Origin: a virus
IMG/VR virus record: IMGVR_UViG_3300031364_000005
Coordinates: 1-46,393 of that record
Length of the DNA stretch: 46,393 bases
Direction: 5' to 3' (one strand)
In this document: in pieces, positions 6,308 through 13,882 of the stretch
Layout: each line of letters begins with the position of its first letter
Numbering within the stretch: the first letter of the stretch is position 1
Notes under the pieces: generated by a model
Seen by the model: the letters and a program-made list of their open reading frames with translations, nothing else
Database searches by the model: none
What the model was told of the DNA's origin: nothing
Position numbers and translations under genes: made by a program

Positions 6308-6736
6308 TTAAAGTGATTTATAATTACCTATCGAAATGTCATAATTTTTAAGGCAATAAATGTGCAGCCATTCTATTGCAATTTCTAGCTCTTCTATTTG
6401 CATGTCGCATTTTGGTTGCCAATTAGAAAAATCAAAAATCGCATGTTTCTTTTTTTGTGTAATATAGAAAATCGGGCACTCATCAATAATAAATTCAACT
6501 GCCTTCTCGGGTGTCATTACTAATCCTAATTCTTTGTTACCTCTTATAACTGCGGGTACTATCATCTTCATTATATACCAGACATGGTGATCGTTTGTTC
6601 CAGGTTCAATTACTGATATATCCATTATAAACCTTTTTCCAGAATTAGATTTAAATATATGATTAAACCTTTCTAATCCTGATATAATCGGCTTTCCTGA
6701 ATCTGTTATGTGTCCATAAAGCTCAACATTTTTCAT
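6308..6736 (-). CDS. hypothetical protein in replication operon
   Basis: This is a 142-residue protein that I do not recognise. It is moderately hydrophobic with an ordered alpha/beta composition (MKNVELYGHITDSGKPIISG..., FIMDISVIEPGTNDHHVWYI). Its start shares one base with the stop region of the RuvC-like gene, so translation is probably coupled. The position between resolvase and HNH protein suggests a DNA metabolism role, by context only. Confidence 0.55.
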   Translation of the reverse strand: MKNVELYGHITDSGKPIISGLERFNHIFKSNSGKRFIMDISVIEPGTNDHHVWYIMKMIVPAVIRGNKELGLVMTPEKAVEFIIDECPIFYITQKKKHAIFDFSNWQPKCDMQIEELEIAIEWLHIYCLKNYDISIGNYKSL

Positions 6737-7320
6737 TAAAATAATTTTTTTGATGGTTGATATTTCTTGAGTTTATTTAAAATCCACCTTTGATCATATT
6801 TTAATTTAGTTCTTAAAAATTCAATGATCAAATAAGCATCAGCGTTCCATCCTACTATTTTTTCAGTAGGGAACATGTCCTTGGCAATATCCTTGTACCG
6901 TTCTTTTTTTATCTGATAATCTTCTCCAGGTATGCTAATATTTAACGTTTTCTGCCAGCTCCTTGGTTGTACCTCAATAAAGTTAATTTTAGCTAGTTTT
7001 AGAGCGGAACGTAGTTCAACGTAATGATCTTTCAATTTATTCAAACGATGCATCCTACCTATGTTTTCTGTGTCAGAATTATATGTATTAATCATTTCCA
7101 ATGCAACTAATGGGAGTGATGTTATTTCAGCTTGATATTTCCAGAAATCACATAACTCATTAAAATCTTTCATTTTTTTGAGTGGCCAGGACTCATACTT
7201 ATTATCTTTAAATCTTACAATGCCTCCATTTGTTGATCCTGGATCAATTGAATAAAGCTCTTTTGCAATAAAAGCGGATCCTACAATTTCATTAATTTTT
7301 TCCTTTTCCATAATCTTCAT
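6736..7320 (-). CDS. RuvC-like Holliday junction resolvase
   Basis: This 194-residue protein has the RNase H-like fold signatures of RuvC-type resolvases: SIDPGSTNGGIVRF with the first catalytic Asp near residue 26, LVALEMINTY with an acidic residue on the second strand, and WNADAYLIIEFLR with a C-terminal Asp. Such enzymes cut four-way junctions before packaging. It begins shortly after DnaB, with a second possible start at 7311 (MEKEKINEI). Exact subfamily not determined; the order of acidic motifs makes the fold call good. Confidence 0.75.
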   Translation of the reverse strand: MKIMEKEKINEIVGSAFIAKELYSIDPGSTNGGIVRFKDNKYESWPLKKMKDFNELCDFWKYQAEITSLPLVALEMINTYNSDTENIGRMHRLNKLKDHYVELRSALKLAKINFIEVQPRSWQKTLNISIPGEDYQIKKERYKDIAKDMFPTEKIVGWNADAYLIIEFLRTKLKYDQRWILNKLKKYQPSKKLF

Positions 7321-7328
7321 TTTAATAA

Positions 7329-8690
7329 TTAGAATTCTAATTCATTTATTTTATCCTGATCAAATTGTCCTTTATATTCGTAAATAGTTGACCATTTATC
7401 TGACCTGTAAAGTGTTATTATACCTGTTGCTCCGTGCCTATGCTTCGCAAATATAAATTCAATTTTATTTTTGTTTTCTTCAGAAACTTCCTTTTCATAC
7501 ACTTCTGGCCGATGAATAAAAGCAACTACATCCGCATCTTGTTCAATTGCTCCTGATTCTCTCAGATCACTTAATACAGGTGTTTTATCTGCCCTTTCTT
7601 CTACTTTTCTCGATAATTGAGATAGGGCAATTACGGGTATGTTTAATTCTTTTGCAATTAATTTTAAACTTTGGGAAATATGAGAAATTTCCCTTTCACG
7701 ATTTTTTGAATGATCAGGGCTCCTCATCAACTGTAAATAATCAACAATAATAAGCTTGATATCATTTTTCCGTTTGTAATATCTTGCTTTCGATTTAAAT
7801 TCATTAATTGTCAATGCAGGGGTATCATCGATTATTAATTCAAGATTTTCAATTTTTCTTTGAGCATTTTCAATTTTTTCCCAATCTTCATTTTTAAAGT
7901 TAGCTTGACGTATAGTCATATTTTCTAAACCTGTCTCAGAGGCTAGTTGTCTGTCATATAGTTCTGTGTCTTCCATCTCTAATGAGAAAAATGCAACAGG
8001 ACAACCATTTTCTGCTGCAATTTTTGCTATTTCCTGAGAAAGACGTGTCTTTCCCATCGCCGGACGTGCCGCTATAATAATTAGATTAGAAGGTTGCCAT
8101 GCCCCAATCGTTTTATTTAACTTTTCCCAACACGGAACTCCGGATAATTTTATTTCTCCTTTAGATATTTCATCTAATATTTTTAATCTTCTTTTGCCTA
8201 TTTCTCCCATTTTTAACCCTATTTTATTTATTGAATTAATTGTAATTCCTGATATTTGTTGTTCTGAAAAATCAATAAGTTCTGATATATCCTCAATTGA
8301 ATCATCATATGCCTTGTGTTGTATTTCTGTAGAGATCCTAATTAATTCTCTTTGAATGTATTTTTGTTGAATTATCCTAGCATGAAATTCAATATGTGCT
8401 GATGATGCAATCCTGTCAGTAAGTTTAGTTAAAAAAGCCGGGCCCCCAACATTTTCGAGTTCATTGCTTTGTCTTAATTTTTCAATTACTGTTAATATAT
8501 CGATTGCTTTATTATCATTGAATAATTGATATATTGATCTAAATATCTTTTGATGTTCTGTCCTATAAAAACTATTTTCAGATAAAATATCTTGAATTTC
8601 TTCAAAAGCTCTTGATTCAAGCATGCAAGCTCCCAATATAGCCTCTTCTAATTCAATATTTTGAGGAGGTACTTTACCTAATTCTATCAT
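7329..8690 (-). CDS. dnaB: replicative DNA helicase, DnaB type
   Basis: This 453-residue protein has normal DnaB length. The N-terminal helical domain begins PPQNIELEEAILGACMLES. The RecA-like domain has Walker A ARPAMGKT near residue 210, Walker B IIVDYLQLM, and the SQLSRKVEERADKTPVLSDL motif with an arginine-finger region DADVVAFIHR. It unwinds the fork as a hexamer. No separate primase or recognisable loader is seen, so it probably recruits host DnaG and is loaded by the winged-helix initiator or by an unrecognised small protein nearby. Confidence 0.95.
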   Translation of the reverse strand: MIELGKVPPQNIELEEAILGACMLESRAFEEIQDILSENSFYRTEHQKIFRSIYQLFNDNKAIDILTVIEKLRQSNELENVGGPAFLTKLTDRIASSAHIEFHARIIQQKYIQRELIRISTEIQHKAYDDSIEDISELIDFSEQQISGITINSINKIGLKMGEIGKRRLKILDEISKGEIKLSGVPCWEKLNKTIGAWQPSNLIIIAARPAMGKTRLSQEIAKIAAENGCPVAFFSLEMEDTELYDRQLASETGLENMTIRQANFKNEDWEKIENAQRKIENLELIIDDTPALTINEFKSKARYYKRKNDIKLIIVDYLQLMRSPDHSKNREREISHISQSLKLIAKELNIPVIALSQLSRKVEERADKTPVLSDLRESGAIEQDADVVAFIHRPEVYEKEVSEENKNKIEFIFAKHRHGATGIITLYRSDKWSTIYEYKGQFDQDKINELEF

Positions 8691-8756
8691 TTATTTATTT
8701 TTAAAAATTAATTCAGATTTAAGTTTTTTGATTGTTGATGCTGATTTTATGTTCAT
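8691..8756 (-). CDS. 21-residue ORF before dnaB
   Basis: A short frame (MNIKSASTIKKLKSELIFKN, plus one Lys) ends with TAA immediately followed by the ATG of dnaB. This adjacency could reflect translational coupling. It is basic and helical. It is too short for any assignment and may be only a leader peptide or chance. Confidence 0.25.
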   Translation of the reverse strand: MNIKSASTIKKLKSELIFKNK

Positions 8757-8793
8757 TTTTAGTTAGTTAATTGGTCTAAATGATATATAGTAG

Positions 8794-9150
8794 TTATGCC
8801 CCATTGGGATCGTAACCTTCTGCCAACGCTTTTTGTTTCTGTTGTTCTATAAACTGCACAAAATGCAAAACATATGCTGGTGGGAAACCATTAGTTTTTA
8901 ATGGATGGTCAGCGTTTAATATTACATCAAATGTATTTTTGGGTAATATGTTTTGCTTTTGCTCTTCGGTTAAATTCAAGTTTCGGATGTATTCATAAAA
9001 TTCCTGTCCAATTCCATCACACTCTTCGTTGCTTATTTCTATATCCTTGTAGTTTTTACGTAGGAAATATCGAAATAAATCAACGGGGCATAACAATGTA
9101 TAACAACCATTGTCAGTGCCATTTTCAAAGTTTTCTGCTATTTGTGTCAT
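8794..9150 (-). CDS. hypothetical protein
   Basis: This 118-residue protein is mainly helical and mildly acidic (MTQIAENFENGTDNGCYTLL..., NLTEEQKQNILPKNTFDVIL). No family recognised. It lies between a small membrane protein gene and dnaB, with an upstream gap of about 120 nt (9151-9269) that has no supported gene. Confidence 0.55.
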   Translation of the reverse strand: MTQIAENFENGTDNGCYTLLCPVDLFRYFLRKNYKDIEISNEECDGIGQEFYEYIRNLNLTEEQKQNILPKNTFDVILNADHPLKTNGFPPAYVLHFVQFIEQQKQKALAEGYDPNGA

Positions 9151-9269
9151 TTGTATATTTTTAAAAGTTAATATTCAACAGTTGTTATACTTACCGTTAC
9201 CACGCATTTTACTTTGAAACTTAGAAGTAAATCGAAAAGTTGTTTAAGCAAAACGTACCCTTATGCGCC

Positions 9270-9572
9270 CTACATAAACAACGATACGATCCAACCCACA
9301 AATAAAACAAAGCCAGCGTTAAATAATAATAGTCCTAATCCTTTAAGGAATTTTTCCCAAAATTCCTCTGTATCGTCTTTTTTTGATGAATTTATGGGCT
9401 TAAAGAAATTAACAACCAACATTAAGCCGATTGCCTCCACAAGCCCTAATTGAACAACTCCAAATGTTGGAACTATAAACCAAGCCCAAAGTTTCATAAT
9501 CACAAATCCGTTAATAATCGGGATAATTGTTAACGTTAAAACAATTGTCATAAATTTTCCAAAATTTTCCAT
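9270..9572 (-). CDS. small multi-span membrane protein
   Basis: This protein has 100 residues and three hydrophobic segments: MTIVLTLTIIPIINGFVIM, WFIVPTFGVVQLGLVEAIG running into LMLVVNFF, and LLLFNAGFVLFVGWIVSLF at the end. A charged loop (SSKKDDTEEFWEKF) separates the second and third. Its position in the replication region rather than the lysis cassette argues against a holin. An immunity or superinfection-exclusion role is possible but unproven. Confidence 0.6.
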   Translation of the reverse strand: MENFGKFMTIVLTLTIIPIINGFVIMKLWAWFIVPTFGVVQLGLVEAIGLMLVVNFFKPINSSKKDDTEEFWEKFLKGLGLLLFNAGFVLFVGWIVSLFM

Positions 9573-9641
9573 CTCTATTTTGTTTTTAATTAGTGTTTCA
9601 AATCAACTATACTGTGTAATTCACTCTACTTTTATATATTT

Positions 9642-9851
9642 TTAAGTAAAAATAAAATTAATTGTCTGTTCGTCCCCGTTGTCGTAGCGGATAATAATTT
9701 GTTTCCCGCTATTTTGTTGTTCTATAATTGTTTTAGCTATCTCGATGGACGAAGCAATAACTCTTGTACGATTTGATTCGCCAATCATTTTGCTTAAAAT
9801 GTCAATATTATTAAGTGTTTTTTTACTAAGGTTCATTGATACTTTTTTCAT
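9642..9851 (-). CDS. ribbon-helix-helix DNA-binding protein
   Basis: This 69-residue protein has an N-terminal strand KKVSMNLS, followed by two helices (KKTLNNIDILSKMIG and SNRTRVIASSIEIAKTII). That is the order of Arc/MetJ/CopG-type dimeric repressors. The C-terminal tail is beta-rich and may be a dimer or effector part. A perfect 12-bp palindrome lies 17 bp upstream of its start, directly between this gene and the replication initiator gene, so autoregulation, or control read through from the initiator gene, is likely. Confidence 0.75.
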   Translation of the reverse strand: MKKVSMNLSKKTLNNIDILSKMIGESNRTRVIASSIEIAKTIIEQQNSGKQIIIRYDNGDEQTINFIFT

Positions 9852-9868
9852 ATACTTTTTCCCGTTAT

Positions 9869-9880
9869 AGTTAATTAACT
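9869..9880. promoter_or_regulatory. palindrome AGTTAATTAACT, candidate RHH operator
   Basis: This is a perfect 12-bp inverted repeat just before the ribbon-helix-helix gene. The sequence TATAGTTA overlaps it at 9866-9873 and recurs at 9885-9892, a spacing of 19 bp, about two helical turns. Such spacing suits cooperative binding of two RHH dimers. This is an inference from sequence only. Confidence 0.45.
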
Positions 9881-9889
9881 TACATATAG

Positions 9890-10633
9890 TTATCTATCAT
9901 AACCCGATTTATAATTTTCTAAATTCTGATAGCTTTTTGATGCTGATATAATTTCTTTTTTATCTTTTATTGGATAGAAATCCTTCCAGCATGAAGTGAT
10001 TGCCTTTTCTATTATCTCAAGGGCCTCAGTTTTATTTGATGCATATTCATGAAGTTTTTTAAGTAGCCTGTTAATTATTCTTTCAGTATTATCCAGCTTC
10101 TTTTTCTTTCTCATTTGAAGATATTCAATGAAAGCATTGTTTACTTCTGAATCTTTTGAATAATCTCTATTATATATCTCTTTATTTTCTTTATTACTAA
10201 TATCTATATAGGGTAAAGTTTCTTTATCGCCATTTGGTAAAGTTTCTCTACCATTTTGGTAAAGTTTCTTTACCGGTAAAGTTTCTTTACCGGTGGTAAA
10301 GTACTTATCTACCATTAAGAGGGCTTCATCTTCTTTTAAACTGTACAAATTTATCTCTGAATCTGGACTTAATAGACTAATTATTCCATTTACTGGTTTT
10401 GTGTGCCCGATTATATTTTTTTCTATATAACCTCTTTTTTCTAAATTATCTATAATAGTAATTATTGATTGTTTACTTAGATCAAGAAAATCTCCTAATT
10501 TTTGCCGTGAAATTATGCACCAACCTTGCAATTCTATGTTATTACTCAGTCTATATATTGAATCTAAAACACAATACTCATTGCAAGATAAATGAAGGGC
10601 TTTCCTTAAAGGATGAATAATTGTAGTATACAT
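9890..10633 (-). CDS. winged-helix replication initiator with internal origin
   Basis: From ATG at 10633 the protein has 247 residues (a longer frame starts at 10696). The first 100 residues form a winged helix (MYTTIIHPLRKALHLSCNEY, LGDFLDLSKQSIITIIDNLE, RGYIEK). A linker follows whose DNA contains the iterons, and it reads as repeated KETLP/RETLP. The C-terminal 80 residues are helical. The layout of DNA-binding domain, iteron-coded linker and helicase-recruiting domain parallels lambda O. It probably opens the origin and loads DnaB, whose gene is downstream in the same operon. Confidence 0.75.
   Translation of the reverse strand: MYTTIIHPLRKALHLSCNEYCVLDSIYRLSNNIELQGWCIISRQKLGDFLDLSKQSIITIIDNLEKRGYIEKNIIGHTKPVNGIISLLSPDSEINLYSLKEDEALLMVDKYFTTGKETLPVKKLYQNGRETLPNGDKETLPYIDISNKENKEIYNRDYSKDSEVNNAFIEYLQMRKKKKLDNTERIINRLLKKLHEYASNKTEALEIIEKAITSCWKDFYPIKDKKEIISASKSYQNLENYKSGYDR
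10160..10312. other. putative replication origin (iterons plus AT-rich element)
   Basis: The block holds four 17-bp iterons at 10213-10229, 10237-10253, 10259-10275 and 10276-10292. A partial fifth (GGTAAAG) starts at 10296. At 10160-10212 there is an adjoining stretch that is nearly all A and T (TCTATTATATATCTCTTTATT and onward). The AT-rich part lies 3' of the iterons in the initiator gene, the same order as in lambda. The origin call is an inference from this architecture. Confidence 0.7.
10213..10292. repeat. palindromic iterons GGTAAAG-AAA-CTTTACC
   Basis: Each unit is a 7-bp perfect inverted repeat around AAA. The two central copies (10259-10275 and 10276-10292) are exact and directly abut. 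The outer ones each have one mismatch: TTTATC at the low end and TCTACC in the second. Start-to-start distances are 24, 22 and 17 bp. The units encode G-K/R-E-T-L-P in the initiator protein. Confidence 0.8.
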
Positions 10634-10715
10634 ACGCTCATTTTTTATACGCTCTTTTTTTTGAAAAGAAAGGGAGGTAGAGCGTAACAACCTCACCTTT
10701 CAAAATTCCTATGAC

Positions 10716-10735
10716 TATCGGTAGCAACTCCGATA
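10716..10735. promoter_or_regulatory. inverted repeat upstream of the initiator gene
   Basis: TATCGG (10716-10721) and CCGATA (10730-10735) flank an 8-nt centre in the short gap between 10744-11100 and the initiator gene. It could be an operator or a small hairpin. It does not resemble the iterons. Role unknown. Confidence 0.35.
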
Positions 10736-10743
10736 AAACAAAT

Positions 10744-11100
10744 TTAATCAATTTTCTGGCTTAATCGCTTATCATTGACTAAATTATTCAATAATGCTTT
10801 TGCCCGGATAAATTGCTCATCAGTCCTTAATTGCTTAATTATATTGAATAAATCATACAATTCATCAGCATCTCTTTCGTGTAGTTCCTCAGCTTCCTCA
10901 CCGTAATTCAATCTTATAGCCTTAATCCATTTATTCCTGAATTTTTCACCGAATTTCAAGTACTGATGAAATGATTGTTTGACATCGTGAGTTATTGTAT
11001 CGGTATCTATTAATTCAGATAATAAACGCTGGCTTACTTCTTGAATAACTAATATGGAAGTAAATACCTGGTTATTTTTATGTTTTTGTTGTGGAGTCAT
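10744..11100 (-). CDS. helical protein upstream of the initiator
   Basis: This 118-residue, mostly helical protein (VIQEVSQRLLSELIDTDTIT, FGEKFRNKWIKAIR, ADELYDLFNIIKQL) shows no catalytic motif. It starts one base after the methyltransferase stop and lies just before the replication initiator. A helicase-loading or initiator-accessory role would fit the location, but no loader motif is visible. Confidence 0.55.
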   Translation of the reverse strand: MTPQQKHKNNQVFTSILVIQEVSQRLLSELIDTDTITHDVKQSFHQYLKFGEKFRNKWIKAIRLNYGEEAEELHERDADELYDLFNIIKQLRTDEQFIRAKALLNNLVNDKRLSQKID

Positions 11101-11101
11101 T

Positions 11102-11902
11102 TTAAAATAAAGTTGGATTAATTTTATTTATTATACTCTTAGCAAAACCAATTTCTTTAATTTCTTTTTTAGTAATAATTATGTCATTGAGCCAGTTAGT
11201 AGCTAATTTGAAAAAATCTTTTTTTATTTCAAATCCAAATGCTTTTCTATTTAATTCTATTGCAGCAATAATCGTTGATCCGCTTCCTGCAACTGGATCA
11301 ATAATTACATCTCCCTCATCGGTAAATATTTCAATCAATTTCTTTAATAATTTGATGGGTTTTTGAGTTGGATGCAATTTATTAACATCATTTCCATCTC
11401 TTTCCCAATCAATGCAGTTAAATATCATTTTACCATTATTATTAAATTTAGGTAATTTTTCTCTATAAAATAATAGTCCATATTCGCAATTACCTACTAT
11501 TTTCATATTTGCTTTTAAAACCTGTGCTGAAAAATTCTTGCGAAACACTAAATTTATATAATTATTTAATCCATAGCGTTTTGCTAACTCAATGTAATAA
11601 AACTGCGATTCAAATTCACAAAATAATAACATTGCAGGAGATTTCCCTCTTTCCTTTGGTTCCGGCCTTAACATTTTACTACAAAAATGCATAAATTCGG
11701 CAGGTTTAAAATTTTTATCAGTATCAAAAAATTCTTTTCCAGCCAATTCACTTTCACCGTTTTTATTGTTTCCATCTTTGTACCAAGAGGGATTGCTTGC
11801 ATATGCATTATTTCCTAAATTATAAGGCACATCTGCAATTATTAATTGAGCCCTTGGTATTTGATATCTTTTGAAGTTTTGAAAATGATCGTTATATATC
11901 AT
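11102..11902 (-). CDS. DNA methyltransferase (N6-A or N4-C, beta class)
   Basis: This is a 266-residue protein. The catalytic motif appears early as ADVPYNLG (near residues 23-30), where most relatives have DPPY or SPPY, and the AdoMet-binding motif DPVAGSGST lies near the C-terminus. That order defines the beta class. HPTQKPIKLLKKLI precedes the AdoMet motif, as is usual in this class. There is no partner restriction enzyme, so it is an orphan enzyme likely to protect phage DNA or mark it. The DVPY variant may alter base preference. The start at 11902 directly follows the DUF5131 gene. Confidence 0.85.
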   Translation of the reverse strand: MIYNDHFQNFKRYQIPRAQLIIADVPYNLGNNAYASNPSWYKDGNNKNGESELAGKEFFDTDKNFKPAEFMHFCSKMLRPEPKERGKSPAMLLFCEFESQFYYIELAKRYGLNNYINLVFRKNFSAQVLKANMKIVGNCEYGLLFYREKLPKFNNNGKMIFNCIDWERDGNDVNKLHPTQKPIKLLKKLIEIFTDEGDVIIDPVAGSGSTIIAAIELNRKAFGFEIKKDFFKLATNWLNDIIITKKEIKEIGFAKSIINKINPTLF

Positions 11903-11909
11903 ATATGTT

Positions 11910-12740
11910 TTATTTAGGAAATTCTTGAATATTTAAGCGAAGGATATCTTTTTTATCAAAGAATGGAACATTAGCCTCTTTACATTGATTATATAATGAT
12001 TCAATCCATTCTTTTTTCATTGATCTGGATTTTGAGCCTGTTTCCGGCCCGGCAATTACCCATTGCAAACCATATTGAGTTTCATTATTATTAAGCCAGT
12101 TTAAAAATTTAATTTGGCATGCTTCAAGAAGATTAATATTTTCTAATAAAGGTTCTGCACTTATAAAATGAATTTTAGCCGGAATTTGTAATAGAATAGG
12201 TATTCTTTCATTAGCAGTTTTTTGATTTTCAGTTGTTACACCTATCCAAATATGATAAGGAGTACCAATATAATCAAGAGGGTTACTAGAACTACTAGGT
12301 ATAGAATCAAATCCATCATCTTTAACTTTTTGTCCTAACCACCTATAAAACTCTAACATTCTTCCAGGTCTTTTTGTAAGTACTTGAAATGTATGTCTTG
12401 GTGTTTGGCACATGATATCCCATATCTGTAGAATATCATCAAAAGAATTCTTTTCGTGGAACAAATCACTCATAGAGCAAACAAAAATCATCCTGGTATT
12501 TTTCCATTTTGCCGGAATATTTAATGCATTTTCAATAAATAATGTTTTTCCGTTCCATTTTTCTGAATCGTCAACAACATAAACGTAAAAATCTAACTTT
12601 GAACAACTATCTTTTGCTAAAGCCATACATCTTAATCTATAAGCCATTTTTTCAGCATAGCAATTTTGGCATCCTTCTGATATTTTATTGCACCCGATTA
12701 TTGGGTTCCATGTTTCGTTTGTCCATTCTATTTTACTCAT
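11910..12740 (-). CDS. DUF5131 family (phage Gp37/Gp68-like) protein
   Basis: This 276-residue protein begins MSKIEWTNETWNPIIGCNKI, then SEGCQNCYAE, the signature of DUF5131. Further motifs are FVCSMSDLFHE, VLTKRPGRM, WIGVTTENQ and ISAEPLLENI plus WVIAGPETG. The Cys-x7-Cys-x2-Cys pattern and strand order recall radical-SAM barrels of the spore photoproduct lyase group, so a redox or radical nucleic-acid modification is possible; this is not demonstrated. It starts in a 4-nt overlap with the membrane HTH gene and precedes the methyltransferase. The pair is common in phages. Confidence 0.85.
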   Translation of the reverse strand: MSKIEWTNETWNPIIGCNKISEGCQNCYAEKMAYRLRCMALAKDSCSKLDFYVYVVDDSEKWNGKTLFIENALNIPAKWKNTRMIFVCSMSDLFHEKNSFDDILQIWDIMCQTPRHTFQVLTKRPGRMLEFYRWLGQKVKDDGFDSIPSSSSNPLDYIGTPYHIWIGVTTENQKTANERIPILLQIPAKIHFISAEPLLENINLLEACQIKFLNWLNNNETQYGLQWVIAGPETGSKSRSMKKEWIESLYNQCKEANVPFFDKKDILRLNIQEFPK

Positions 12741-13354
12741 TTTGCTCTTTTTTTTAATATTCGATAAACTGTGCTCTGATTAACTCCTAATTCTTTCGCA
12801 ATTTCTGTCGGTTTCATAGTCTCTGACATTTGCAAAATTTTCTCTTTTCTCGTTTCTTTTGCATCTTTTTGCAAGTGCAAATCATTTGCATTTTCTTGCA
12901 AATTTTTCTCAATTAATGGTGCAATTAAATTTTCAAATTCTTGCAATTCATCTATCTTGCATCTATCATTATCAGTATGTGATATATAAGCATACATAAA
13001 TACAATAAATCCTGAATACAAAGCGTAGTAAGAACTCGCAAACCATTTCCAAATATTCTTAACTATTTCAGTATTGTTGTACAAGAAAATTCCTATCATT
13101 TCAAAAACTGCGATTGTTATTGCAAAATGCCAAAATAGTTTATCATTCTTTTGCATCAATCCGATAAGTATTGCCGTGACAATTCCAAAAGCGGCCCCGA
13201 ATATGTAAGGAATGTATTTCTTAAAATCGATACCGAAAAATGAAAATAATGCAATTTCTTTCTCAGGTTCCAAAATGAATAAGAATTTGCTATGCGTTGC
13301 GAAAAGAAAAATTGCAATGAAAATTAACCCGGTATAATAAATTGTTTTCTTCAT
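12737..13354 (-). CDS. membrane protein with C-terminal helix-turn-helix
   Basis: This 205-residue protein has about four hydrophobic spans in the first 130 residues (GLIFIAIFLFATH, YIFGAAFGIVTAILIGLM, AITIAVFEMIGIFLY, ALYSGFIVFMYAYI). A charged linker follows, then a C-terminal helix-turn-helix of the resolvase type (KPTEIAKELGVNQSTVYRIL). A DNA-binding domain tied to the membrane suggests a sensor-regulator or an anchor for phage DNA. The linker DNA is rich in TTTGCA/TGCAAA hexamers. It overlaps the DUF5131 gene by 4 nt. Role unknown. Confidence 0.7.
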   Translation of the reverse strand: MKKTIYYTGLIFIAIFLFATHSKFLFILEPEKEIALFSFFGIDFKKYIPYIFGAAFGIVTAILIGLMQKNDKLFWHFAITIAVFEMIGIFLYNNTEIVKNIWKWFASSYYALYSGFIVFMYAYISHTDNDRCKIDELQEFENLIAPLIEKNLQENANDLHLQKDAKETRKEKILQMSETMKPTEIAKELGVNQSTVYRILKKRAK

Positions 13355-13355
13355 T

Positions 13356-13616
13356 TTATAATTGTTGTAAGCAATAGTTAATTAATTCTTTGATTGATTC
13401 TTTTTTTAGATTCTTAATCATCATTTTCATGTGATGCATTGTTTTTAAATCAGAATTTGAACTAATAATATTAACATAATTCAATTTTATGTAGTTCATA
13501 AAATTATCAATCGGAACCCTATTTCCCCATGTTTTTAGCAAAGGTTTAAATTCATCTTCATTAACCTCAAACCTAATGAATGGCTTTTTATCAAAGTATG
13601 TCGTTATTATTGTCAT
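13356..13616 (-). CDS. hypothetical protein
   Basis: This 86-residue protein (MTIITTYFDKKPFIRFEVNE, then MKMMIKNLKKESIKELINYC) is not recognised. It has a beta hairpin start and a helical end. It is one of two small unknown genes between the MBL nuclease and the membrane HTH gene and is probably co-transcribed with them (one base between this stop and the next start). Confidence 0.55.
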   Translation of the reverse strand: MTIITTYFDKKPFIRFEVNEDEFKPLLKTWGNRVPIDNFMNYIKLNYVNIISSNSDLKTMHHMKMMIKNLKKESIKELINYCLQQL

Positions 13617-13625
13617 GATCTGATT

Positions 13626-13880
13626 TTATAATATTATCGGTTTTTGCAACATTACGCCAATGACTTCAGATAAGTATGAAATATCACTTAAATCCATTTC
13701 TTCAATTTCTTTAATCGATAGATTCTTATCTTCAACAACAATAAGTTGATTAATTAAATATTTAATTAATTCACCTAAATCACCTTGAGATTTTGACACA
13801 GCAAAAAAATAATGTTTGCCTTTTGCTTCCATAACGGTTGCTTTAATACCGGATGGCAGTGTTATTTTTATAAATTCCAT
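13626..13880 (-). CDS. hypothetical protein next to nuclease gene
   Basis: This 84-residue acidic protein (LPSGIKATVMEAKGKHYFFA, then VSKSQGDLGELIKYLI) resembles no family known to me by sequence. It starts 2 nt after the stop of the metallo-beta-lactamase-fold nuclease. The proximity suggests it is an accessory to recombination or a small regulator, by context only. Confidence 0.55.
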   Translation of the reverse strand: MEFIKITLPSGIKATVMEAKGKHYFFAVSKSQGDLGELIKYLINQLIVVEDKNLSIKEIEEMDLSDISYLSEVIGVMLQKPIIL

Positions 13881-13882
13881 GT

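Noticed and set aside
9270-9572. Holin
   Set aside because: It has several membrane spans but lies in the replication region, far from the endolysin, so only a membrane protein call is made.
10213-10292. Protein-level repeat only
   Set aside because: The DNA units are near-perfect palindromes, and two abut exactly, which is more than the KETLP coding requires.
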